From NCBI GenBank assembly GCA_031292465.1, contig JARLHB010000506.1, positions 1-7,370 on the forward strand: a DNA stretch of 7,370 bases. Reading direction: 5' to 3'. Both the position numbers and the translations under genes were made by a program. Below the pieces are notes generated by a model, which worked only from the letters and a program-made list of their open reading frames with translations, made no database searches and was not told the origin of the DNA. Within the stretch, counting starts at the first letter, position 1. The number at the start of each line of letters is the position of its first letter. This DNA comes from Ignavibacteriaceae bacterium. GTDB lineage: Bacteria > Bacteroidota > Ignavibacteria > Ignavibacteriales > Ignavibacteriaceae. Shown here one piece after another: positions 1 to 5,709 of the stretch.

Positions 1-2
1 AA

Positions 3-701
3 GAAAAGCTTAAAGAAGCACAGTCTGCAAAGATACGTTTAATTGCAACCGACGGCGTTTTTTCAATGGACGGATTTATTGCAAAGCTTAAGGACATCTG
101 TAATCTGGCAGATAAGTATAACGCACTCGTAATGGTTGATGATTCACATGCAGTCGGTTTTATGGGCAAGCACGGCAAAGGCACCCATGAGTACAATGAT
201 GTTATGGGAAGGATTGATATTATAACCGGCACACTTGGCAAAGCACTCGGCGGCGCCAGCGGCGGTTATACAAGCGGCAGAAAAGAAATAATTGATTTGC
301 TCCGCCAGCGCTCCCGCCCGTATTTATTTTCAAACACCGTAGCGCCGAGCATTGTTTCCGCATCAATTAAAGTACTGGAGTTATTAAAATCTTCAACTGC
401 ATTAAGGGACAAGCTTGAAGAAAATACTAAATTTTTCCGTGAAGGAATTGAAAAAGCAGGATTAAATATAAAGCCCGGCGTACATCCTATTGTCCCTATT
501 ATGATAGGCGATGCAGCATTATCCCAGAAGATGGCAGCAAGGCTGCTTGAAAAAGGTATTTATGTTACAGGATTTTTCTACCCTGTAGTACCCAAAGGAA
601 CAGCAAGAATACGTGTTCAAATATCAGCCGCACATTCTAAGGAAGATTTAGAATTTGCAATACAGAAGTTTAAAGAAGTTAAGGAAGAGTTTGGAGTATA
701 A
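3..701 (+). CDS. kbl: 2-amino-3-ketobutyrate CoA ligase (glycine C-acetyltransferase), 5'-truncated by the window edge
   Basis: This is a PLP-dependent alpha-oxoamine synthase that interconverts 2-amino-3-ketobutyrate plus CoA with glycine plus acetyl-CoA. It forms the second step of threonine breakdown after threonine dehydrogenase, in the cytoplasm. The reading frame is open from base 3, so the ATG at 66 is an internal methionine inside the conserved stretch ATDGVFSMDG and not the start. About 232 codons are visible; the family is usually near 400, so roughly 165 N-terminal residues lie upstream. Visible marks are VMVDDSHAVGF, which supplies the Asp that contacts the PLP ring nitrogen and a His three residues later, and TGTLGKALGGASGGY with the Schiff-base lysine at bases 240-242. 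RQRSRPYLFSN, the small-domain start and the C-terminus are intact. The close match to Kbl-specific wording (DDSHAVGF, LRQRSRPYLFSN) favours Kbl over BioF or HemA. Nothing in the window ties it to the regulatory genes that converge on it. Confidence 0.94.
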   Translation, partial: EKLKEAQSAKIRLIATDGVFSMDGFIAKLKDICNLADKYNALVMVDDSHAVGFMGKHGKGTHEYNDVMGRIDIITGTLGKALGGASGGYTSGRKEIIDLLRQRSRPYLFSNTVAPSIVSASIKVLELLKSSTALRDKLEENTKFFREGIEKAGLNIKPGVHPIVPIMIGDAALSQKMAARLLEKGIYVTGFFYPVVPKGTARIRVQISAAHSKEDLEFAIQKFKEVKEEFGV

Positions 702-746
702 CAAGGTTATTGTTGAATCAATTTTATATTTCCAATAATATAAATC

Positions 747-778
747 CATGCCTGGTTTAAAAGCTTAAACCAGGCATG
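747..778. terminator. Probable bidirectional terminator hairpin between convergent genes
   Basis: A perfect 14-bp inverted repeat (CATGCCTGGTTTAA and its reverse complement) surrounds a 4-base AAGC loop. It lies 46 bp after the kbl stop and 5 bp after the end of the minus-strand regulator, where a shared terminator is expected. Neither side has a clean T-run: the minus-strand side continues into moderately T-rich sequence, while the plus-strand side does not. It may therefore act as a transcript-end stabiliser as well as a terminator. The symmetry is certain; the function is inferred from position. Confidence 0.8.
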
Positions 779-783
779 CAAAC

Positions 784-2130
784 TTACTTTACCCGCAAAT
801 TATACTTATTTATTTTGTTATAAAGGGTAACCCTGTCAATTTCAAGCACCTGCGCACTGCGCGAAATATTCCACCTGTTTTTATTCAGTACCCTAAGTAT
901 ATGTTTCTTTTCAATAACGGATAAGCTTTCCTTATCTTCATCAGGATTAAATTCAATTGATGCTATACGGAACGGCAGATCATCCACAGCTATGGTTTCG
1001 GACTTGCCTACTACCAATGCGCGTTCAATTGCATTTTCAAGTTCACGAACATTGCCGGGCCAGTCGTAATTAAGCAGGAAGTCTGCAGCTTCGGCAGAAA
1101 TTTCTTTAACCTGCCTGTTAATATTTCTTGAAAATTTATTTATAAACTCGTTAGCCAGCAGCAGAATATCTTCCTTGCGCTCGCGTAAAGGCGGTAATTC
1201 AATAGGGAAAACATTAAGCTTATAATACAGGTCTTCCCTGAATTTATCTTCTTTTATAAGCCTTTCAATATTTTCATTAGCCGCGGATATAAGGCGGAAG
1301 TTGGTTTTTAACAGTTCACTGCCGCCGACTCTTGAAAACTGGTTTGTTTCAAGTACATTTAAAATCTCAACCTGCATTTTAGGCGATATTGAACTTACTT
1401 CATCAAGATACAGAGTGCCGCCTTCAACTAATTCGAACTTTCCTTTTTTTGTTATCAGGCTGCCTGCTGTTCCGGCTTCTTCGCCGAACAGCTCATTCCT
1501 AAGCATAGACTCAGTTAATGCACCGCACTTAACGGAAAGGAAAGGAAAATATTTTCTGATGCTTTTGTTATGAATATTTTTAGCTGTTGTCTCTTTACCC
1601 GTTCCGCTTTCGCCGCGAATCATTACAACCACATCATTCTGCGCCGCTGTAATAATCTGTTCATAAACTTTTTTAATTGCAGGGCATTCGCCGATTATAC
1701 TATCCGGCCCGGAAATTTCATCTATATTGCTTTTCAGCATCTTGTTTTCCAAGCGCAGGTTCTTTTGTTCAAATGCTTTTGAAACTAAGTTAGCCAGCTC
1801 GTCCGGGTCAATTGGTTTTGTAACGTAATCATAAGCGCCTTCTTTTATGGCGGCAATTGCCGTAGGAACCGATGCATAGGCAGTAATTACAATAACTATT
1901 ACTTCGGGATCAATTTTCTTTACTTCTTTCAGCAGTTCAAGTCCGCCAAGGCCGGGCATTTTCATATCAACAAGCAGCAGATCGAACCTTTCTGCAATAA
2001 ACTTTTTCAGTCCCGCCTCGCCGCTTTCAGCAATATCAACCACATAACCTTCGTTTTCAAACCAGTGAAAAAGCGACTCCCTGATTATCCTTTCATCATC
2101 TACTATTAAAATTTTTCCTTTTACACTCAT
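784..2130 (-). CDS. NtrC-family response regulator with degenerate AAA+ domain (RR1), probably not sigma54-activating
   Basis: This 448-residue cytoplasmic regulator has the NtrC order: receiver (about 5-120), AAA+ domain (about 143-370) and Fis-type helix-turn-helix (about 403-446). The receiver looks functional: Asp11-Asp12, phosphoacceptor Asp55, Thr83 and Lys105. The Walker A lysine (Lys179, GESGTGKE) and Walker B Asp243-Glu244 are kept. Compared with the paralogue at 4343-5698, the GAFTGA loop that contacts sigma54 is replaced by GTAGS and is one codon shorter (residues 220-224). The switch asparagine is Lys201, the sensor-I Thr is Ala284, and the second arginine-finger position is Lys304, while the first (Arg298) remains. 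The frame is intact and flanking residues are conserved, so this is divergence and not a frameshift. The recognition region SRSAQVLEIDRVTLYNKIN is identical to that of the paralogue. Known NtrC-family proteins without GAFTGA, such as Rhodobacter capsulatus NtrC and TyrR, work with sigma70. The ATG is preceded by weakly SD-like AGAGAA. Confidence 0.93.
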   Translation of the reverse strand: MSVKGKILIVDDERIIRESLFHWFENEGYVVDIAESGEAGLKKFIAERFDLLLVDMKMPGLGGLELLKEVKKIDPEVIVIVITAYASVPTAIAAIKEGAYDYVTKPIDPDELANLVSKAFEQKNLRLENKMLKSNIDEISGPDSIIGECPAIKKVYEQIITAAQNDVVVMIRGESGTGKETTAKNIHNKSIRKYFPFLSVKCGALTESMLRNELFGEEAGTAGSLITKKGKFELVEGGTLYLDEVSSISPKMQVEILNVLETNQFSRVGGSELLKTNFRLISAANENIERLIKEDKFREDLYYKLNVFPIELPPLRERKEDILLLANEFINKFSRNINRQVKEISAEAADFLLNYDWPGNVRELENAIERALVVGKSETIAVDDLPFRIASIEFNPDEDKESLSVIEKKHILRVLNKNRWNISRSAQVLEIDRVTLYNKINKYNLRVK

Positions 2131-2186
2131 TTTATTCTCTAAAAATATAAATTCATTTTATGCGTTAATTATTTTCCGGTTTGTCT

Positions 2187-2214
2187 TCCGGCCGGATACT
2201 TACATATTATTATA
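2187..2214 (-). promoter_or_regulatory. Possible promoter -10 and adjacent palindrome upstream of RR1
   Basis: On the minus strand a perfect TATAAT occurs at 2214-2209, about 80 bp before the RR1 start. A convincing -35 hexamer at 16-18 bp is lacking; TTGTCT sits at about 20 bp. A few bases further downstream lies the perfect 10-bp palindrome TCCGGCCGGA (2187-2196), placed where a repressor could block the start site. The motifs are visible; their use is a guess. Confidence 0.3.
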
Positions 2215-2280
2215 GCCTATCGTTCGAAAAAGAAAGACAAAAAATATTCTCTTGCAAAATAATACATTATTGTAATTTAT

Positions 2281-2453
2281 TAGCCCCGTCAGGGGCGGAA
2301 TGCTTGTAGTACAAATGTAAAAAAGAAAATATTAAAACCCCGGAGGGGTGACGTGGTGTGCTGCACCATGCCGCATCTATGATGCTCTTTGACTTTTACA
2401 AGACATAATTTTGCTACAAGCATTTCGCGGCTATGCCGCTATTATTTTTACAT
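2281..2453. repeat. Hairpin-rich inverted repeat element
   Basis: Two related units face each other. The left unit (plus strand) reads TAGCCCC-GTCA-GGGGCGGAATGCTTGTAG; the right unit, read on the minus strand from about 2441, has TAGCGGC-ATA-GCCGC followed by GAAATGCTTGTAG. The shared tail AATGCTTGTAG is conserved, while the two stems differ in sequence but both pair fully. Outer arms ATGTAAAAA (2315-2323) and TTTTTACAT (2445-2453) also match. Between the units are more small hairpins: ACCCC/GGGGT (2337-2349), TGGTG/CACCA (2354-2368) and GCATC/GATGC (2373-2385). No coding potential is seen. This resembles the dispersed palindromic intergenic repeats found in many Bacteroidota-type genomes. 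Mobility or RNA function cannot be judged from one copy. Confidence 0.7.
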
Positions 2454-2547
2454 ACTATTTAAGAATAAGGTACCCGTGTTCATATTAGAAAACTAAAAAA
2501 AATTAATTCCGAATAGCCGGTTATTATATCTTATCGGCATTATAAAA

Positions 2548-3288
2548 TTAATCATTCGCCACTGCATTTAGTAATTTAATATATTCTGCTTTACCGGTAA
2601 GCTGATATATATAATTTATTTTCTCACTTGTTGCCAGCAATGAAGGATTAATCTTTAAGCAGCATTCTTTATATTCATGCATTGCATTAAGAGCCTTAAA
2701 CTTTTCAACTTTCCACTCCTCGCCGGAAATTTGCGAGTCTATAATTTCAGACTGATTTATAACAATAAGAGCAAGCCATTGCCTGTTTACAATGTCTTCC
2801 GGCGTCCAGTTTAATTTGTCAAGCAATAAAAAACTCATCGGCGCTTTAACCGGCAGTTCTCCCCAGGAGCCGTTTAATACCACAATTGTCTGGCCGGCAT
2901 TAAAATATACCTTCTTCATACAGTCTTTTACCGAACCTATATTATCCAGCAAATTAAGAATTACAGGGTTTATTCCAAGGTAATATATGTTGGCAAATAA
3001 ATGTTTAAGAACAAGATCATTTTTCAGGTAAATTAATTTAGGGTCTAAATTAGTTGCTTCCAGTTTTCCAATAATTTTATCTAAAAAATCTGTACCGTTT
3101 AATATTATATTTCCCCGACTTTTTAGATTTTCAACAGAGCCTAAATTTTTAAGTATCTTATCTAAAGTGCAGCTTTCACAGTCGAAGTTTTTCTCACAAG
3201 CCTGGTAGTCTATTATATTTGAAGTCATCCAAATACAGTCAAATTCACCGGACCTGCCATGATTTTTATATTGCTCTTCCTGTGACAT
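2548..3288 (-). CDS. GcvH-like (lipoyl-domain fold) protein with N-terminal four-cysteine motif, probably not lipoylated
   Basis: This is a 246-residue soluble protein with no signal peptide or membrane segment. Residues 18-44 carry CIWM followed by Cys31, Cys37 and Cys40 (C-x12-C-x5-C-x2-C, ending CESCTLD). I recognise this pattern from GcvH-like proteins of anaerobic bacteria, where a WM...C...FDCE-C..D segment precedes a lipoyl-type domain. The rest fits a stretched GcvH-like fold: GTDFLDKIIGKLEATNL, then AGQTIVVLNGSWGELPVKAP and a closing WLALIVIN that parallels the glycine-cleavage H ending. The lipoyl-lysine motif ESVKA is absent; the aligned region is NGSWG, so a role in glycine cleavage is unlikely. 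Residues 190-246 look helical, with a Cys209-Cys210 pair. The cysteines may bind a metal or sense redox state (inference). A sigma54 promoter lies about 250 bp upstream. No clear ribosome site precedes the ATG. The family call is from remembered pattern only and is uncertain. Confidence 0.6.
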   Translation of the reverse strand: MSQEEQYKNHGRSGEFDCIWMTSNIIDYQACEKNFDCESCTLDKILKNLGSVENLKSRGNIILNGTDFLDKIIGKLEATNLDPKLIYLKNDLVLKHLFANIYYLGINPVILNLLDNIGSVKDCMKKVYFNAGQTIVVLNGSWGELPVKAPMSFLLLDKLNWTPEDIVNRQWLALIVINQSEIIDSQISGEEWKVEKFKALNAMHEYKECCLKINPSLLATSEKINYIYQLTGKAEYIKLLNAVAND

Positions 3289-3440
3289 AATATCAAGAAT
3301 AATATTGTTTAAAATTAATACTTTAGTTTATGCCGGCTTTCATTTTATCAGAAAAATTAATAATCCAATTTAGATAGACATTATTTAATTAAAATTAAAC
3401 GATAATCGGTCCCCGTTTTATTTATCTTTTATATTTACAC

Positions 3441-3517
3441 GGGGGCAGTGACTAAAATTATATTTGAAAAGGCTGCCTGGTGGAAGAGTCAACTCCGGTC
3501 CTTTGCAAAAGGCCCCC
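3441..3517 (-). ncRNA. Possible structured 5' leader RNA with competing pairings
   Basis: In the minus-strand transcript, GGGGGC (3517-3512) can pair with GCCCCC (3446-3441), closing a 77-nt domain that contains the small hairpin CCTTT-tgc-AAAGG. A second pairing, GGCAG (3477-3473) with CTGCC (3448-3444), shares bases with the first and excludes it. A third, CCCCG (3444-3440) with CGGGG (3415-3411), also competes. The predicted sigma54 start (about 3534) would place this domain near the 5' end of the mRNA. I match it to no known riboswitch class. Read on the plus strand, the same DNA resembles a small terminator (GG-t-CCTTT hairpin followed by CCCTTTTCTT), so an antisense or independent small RNA is an alternative. 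Confidence 0.35.
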
Positions 3518-3544
3518 TTTTCTTATAATATAGTATAATATAAT

Positions 3545-3560
3545 AGCAAACAACGAGCCA
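3545..3560 (-). promoter_or_regulatory. Sigma54 (-24/-12) promoter for the GcvH-like gene
   Basis: The minus strand reads TGGCTCGTTGTTTGCT. Against the sigma54 consensus TGGCACG-N4-TTGCW, every specified base matches except A to T in the -24 box, and the GG-to-GC spacing is exactly 10. The predicted start is near 3534 (an A on the minus strand), giving a leader of about 246 nt before the ATG at 3288. The next gene upstream encodes the GAFTGA-bearing regulator two genes away, a natural activator. A sigma70-like pair (TTGTTT, 17 bp, TATTAT at 3530-3525) overlaps it but matches its own consensus less well. Confidence 0.75.
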
Positions 3561-3812
3561 AAAATCGAATATATATTCAAAAGCACATGCTTATCTTTCA
3601 GTAATACTCAAAATCTGTTACATTGTAAATAATTACCCCGTTTTAGCGCCTGTCAATTCTCAATTACAGCAATTAATTTTTAAATGGTTTACCACTAATG
3701 AGAAACGACGGCTTCCCCGCTCACTTAATAAGCATATTCGTCTAACCGGGTTAAATAATCAAATGATTTACATATGGAGGGATTAATAATTTAATTTATT
3801 GTGTTAAAGTGC
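3561..3812. promoter_or_regulatory. Candidate enhancer region upstream of the sigma54 promoter
   Basis: Short perfect palindromes lie at distances where NtrC-type activators often bind: GAATATATATTC (3567-3578, close to the -24 box), TTACA-T-TGTAA (3618-3628, about 90 bp upstream of the predicted start), TAACC-G-GGTTA (3743-3753, about 210 bp upstream) and AATCA-AA-TGATT (3757-3768). They do not share one obvious consensus, and short AT-rich palindromes arise by chance, so no single one can be named as the binding site. Confidence 0.3.
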
Positions 3813-4343
3813 TTAATATTTGAAATGTTCAACTTTCGATGCACATGACCTGCAGAAGGATGTTCCCTTTATATCTACCTCCTCAATTCCCGGTGAAGAA
3901 TGCATAACACAATCCCAATTAAGGCAGTGAACAAGCCCGTAATTATGCCCGAGTTCATGAAGCATTTCTTTGTTTGCGCGTTCAAGTAAAAGCTGATCAT
4001 TTGATTCGCCGGAATAAAATTCCTCATGCAGACGGCATATTGAGACAACAGAATGTTTGCCGTTAAGCTGCGCTTCACCGAAAATAAATGTAAGTACCGG
4101 CACGTAAATATCCACTTCAGTAAGCAGGATTACTTTGCCGTTAAATTCACCTGTTAATTTTATTGCCTCTGCTATTATCTGTGTAGAGAAATACTGCCCT
4201 CTTTCCTTAGACAGGAAATTATCTATATCAATATGCAGATCTATTATATTAATTTTAGATGAAAATTTTCTGGAAAGCTCCGAGGCCAGATTCTTTAAGA
4301 GCTGTACATTGGAAAATTTTACAGGTGCAATAAAAATATCCAT
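3813..4343 (-). CDS. Archaemetzincin-type zinc metalloprotease (peptidase family M54)
   Basis: This 176-residue protein is the usual size for archaemetzincins and has no signal peptide, so it is probably cytoplasmic. The defining motif is complete: HELGHNYGLVHC (His129, Glu130, His133, His139) gives the catalytic zinc ligands and general base. It is followed by the family cysteines Cys140, Cys145 (in CVM, with the Met147 turn) and the CRSC pair Cys164/Cys167, which hold a structural zinc in known members. An N-terminal alpha/beta segment with LLTEVDIYVP and VSICRLHEEFY matches the family body. Natural substrates of the family are largely unknown. Its ATG overlaps the stop codon of the response regulator by one base (TAATG), implying translational coupling, so it is very likely made together with the kinase-regulator pair. 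A regulated protease role, for example turnover of a signalling partner, is inference. Confidence 0.9.
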   Translation of the reverse strand: MDIFIAPVKFSNVQLLKNLASELSRKFSSKINIIDLHIDIDNFLSKERGQYFSTQIIAEAIKLTGEFNGKVILLTEVDIYVPVLTFIFGEAQLNGKHSVVSICRLHEEFYSGESNDQLLLERANKEMLHELGHNYGLVHCLNWDCVMHSSPGIEEVDIKGTSFCRSCASKVEHFKY

Positions 4344-5698
4344 TAATAATCATTCTTACGAAGACTATACTTGTTTATTTTGTTATATAACGTAACCCTG
4401 TCTATCTCCAGCACCTGCGCGCTGCGTGAGATATTCCAGTTGTTCTCATTCAGTATTTTGAGAATGTATTTCTTCTCAATTGAAGAAAGGCTTTTAGCGC
4501 CATCTTCAGTATCGACATGGGCAGATGAAACGTGGAAAGGAAGGTCATCAACCATAATTGAACTTGTTTTGCCTACGACAACTGCTCTTTCAACCGCATT
4601 TTCCAGCTCGCGTACATTGCCCGGCCAGTCATAATTAATCAAAAAATCCATAGCTTCTTTTGAAACACTTTTTATCGGCTTATTCATTGCAGTTGAAAAT
4701 TTATTAAGGAAGAAATTAACAAGCAAAGGTATATCATCGCGCCGTTCTCTTAACGGCGGAATAATTATAGTAAATACATTCAGCCTGTAATACAAATCCT
4801 CTCTGAACTTTCCTGCTTTAACAAGCTCTTCAAGCGGTTCATTAGTTGCAATAATAATGCGGAAGTCGCTTTTAATTAATTCATTACCGCCGACCCTGTT
4901 AAACTGTCTCGTTTCAATAACCCGTAAAAGTTCAATCTGCATTTTTTGCGAAATGGAACCGATTTCATCCAGGAATATTGTTCCGCCGTCAGCCATTTCA
5001 AACTTGCCTTTGCGCCTATATTGTGCTCCTGTAAATGCGCCCTTCTCATGCCCGAACAGTTCGCTTTCCAAAATAGATTCTGCAAGAGCGCCGCAGTTAA
5101 CAGGAATAATAGGGAAATATTTTCTTTTGCTGTTTATGTGGATTGCCTTTGCGACAAGTTCTTTACCGGTACCGCTTTCGCCCCTAATCATAACCGTAGT
5201 ATCTGCCGGTGCAACAGTTTGAACAAGCTCATATATTTTTTTCATCTGATAGCTTTCGCCAATCAGGTTATCAGGCCTTATTATTTCCTCGATGTTTTCC
5301 TTTAACTGAAGGTTCTCAATTTTAAGCGCTCTCTGTTCAAGCGCTTTTTTTACAAGGTGAGCAAGTTCATCGGGATCAACAGGCTTGGTAACATAATCAT
5401 AAGCGCCGTTTTTTAAAGCGGCAATTGCAGTCGGTACGGAGGCAAATGCTGTAATAAGAATTATCACGGCTTCTTTATCAATCTCTTTTATTTTACTTAG
5501 CAATTCAAGTCCGCTCATGCCGGGCATTTTCATATCCACAAGAAGAAGGTCAAAACCGGTATTTTCATATTTCCTTAATGCAGCTTCACCGTCTTCGGCA
5601 GTATCCACCTCGTAACCTTCTTCTTCAAACCAATGGAAAAGCGACTCCCTTACAATTTTTTCATCATCGACTATCAATATTTTTTCACGGTTGCTCAT
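4343..5698 (-). CDS. NtrC-family sigma54-dependent response regulator (RR2), intact
   Basis: This 451-residue transcriptional activator has a receiver (about 5-120: Asp11-Asp12, phosphoacceptor Asp55, Thr83, Lys105), a AAA+ domain (about 143-371) and a Fis-type DNA-binding domain (about 404-448). All sigma54-activator hallmarks are visible: Walker A GESGTGKE with Lys179, switch Asn201, ELFGHEKGAFTGAQ with the GAFTGA loop at 220-225, Walker B LDE at 243-245, sensor-I Thr285-Asn286, arginine fingers Arg299 and Arg305 (FREDLYYRL) and NVRELEN. It begins 11 bp after the kinase stop, with AGGAAA upstream of the ATG as ribosome site, so the kinase is its likely partner. It overlaps the archaemetzincin start by one base. 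The DNA-recognition helix is identical to that of the regulator at 784-2130, so the two genes appear to be a duplication of which this copy kept full activity. The sigma54 promoter at 3545-3560 is its most obvious target. Confidence 0.96.
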   Translation of the reverse strand: MSNREKILIVDDEKIVRESLFHWFEEEGYEVDTAEDGEAALRKYENTGFDLLLVDMKMPGMSGLELLSKIKEIDKEAVIILITAFASVPTAIAALKNGAYDYVTKPVDPDELAHLVKKALEQRALKIENLQLKENIEEIIRPDNLIGESYQMKKIYELVQTVAPADTTVMIRGESGTGKELVAKAIHINSKRKYFPIIPVNCGALAESILESELFGHEKGAFTGAQYRRKGKFEMADGGTIFLDEIGSISQKMQIELLRVIETRQFNRVGGNELIKSDFRIIIATNEPLEELVKAGKFREDLYYRLNVFTIIIPPLRERRDDIPLLVNFFLNKFSTAMNKPIKSVSKEAMDFLINYDWPGNVRELENAVERAVVVGKTSSIMVDDLPFHVSSAHVDTEDGAKSLSSIEKKYILKILNENNWNISRSAQVLEIDRVTLYNKINKYSLRKNDY

Positions 5699-5709
5699 AT
5701 TTTTTCCTG

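Larger units (their letters stand above)
2131..2547. other. Gene-free stretch of 417 bp between the GcvH-like gene and RR1
   Basis: No convincing reading frame is present on either strand. The centre (2281-2453) is a hairpin-rich inverted repeat, listed separately. The part next to RR1 holds a possible minus-strand promoter and a palindrome, also listed. Below the GcvH-like stop there is an eight-base A run on the plus strand (2495-2502), a T run in the minus transcript, but only a 3-bp stem precedes it, so I do not call a terminator. I found no GG-N10-GC sigma54 element on the minus strand here, so RR1 is either read from its own sigma70-type promoter or by read-through. Confidence 0.7.
3289..3812. 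other. Gene-free stretch of 524 bp holding the promoter and leader of the GcvH-like gene
   Basis: No plausible gene is seen on either strand; frames are very short (for example a 6-codon ATG-to-stop at 3343-3323 on the minus strand). Reading toward the GcvH-like gene, it contains several short palindromes (3561-3812), a near-consensus sigma54 promoter (3560-3545), a foldable GC-armed segment (3517-3441) in an otherwise AT-rich leader, and about 120 AT-rich bases with nothing recognised before the start codon. The size is unusual next to the 1-bp overlap and 11-bp gap inside the kinase operon, and suits an enhancer-dependent promoter. Confidence 0.7.

Noticed and set aside
66..701. ATG at 66 as the true start of kbl
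   Set aside because: The frame is open upstream and the conserved ATDGVF precedes this methionine, so it is internal.
1456..1482. Frameshift or sequencing error explaining the lost GAFTGA in RR1
   Set aside because: The length difference is exactly one codon, the frame continues and flanking ELFG and KGKFE are conserved; other coupling residues are changed elsewhere in the domain too.
2492..2520. Rho-independent terminator after the GcvH-like gene
   Set aside because: There is a run of eight T in the minus transcript, but the preceding stem (CCG/CGG) has only 3 bp and does not extend.
3323..3343. Leader peptide MKAGIN on the minus strand before the GcvH-like gene
   Set aside because: Six codons, no ribosome site and no attenuation-like residue run; expected by chance.
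3503..3518. AAGGGGGCCTTTTGCA on the minus strand as a second sigma54 promoter
   Set aside because: The -12 half fits, but at correct spacing the -24 dinucleotide is AG, not GG; the element at 3545-3560 is far better.
3699..3746. Small plus-strand frame starting MRNDGF, 15 codons
   Set aside because: No ribosome site or promoter, and nothing recognisable in the peptide.
4857..5305. Plus-strand reading frames opposite RR2
   Set aside because: They lie antisense to the conserved AAA+ domain and show no domain features; they are shadows of codon bias.
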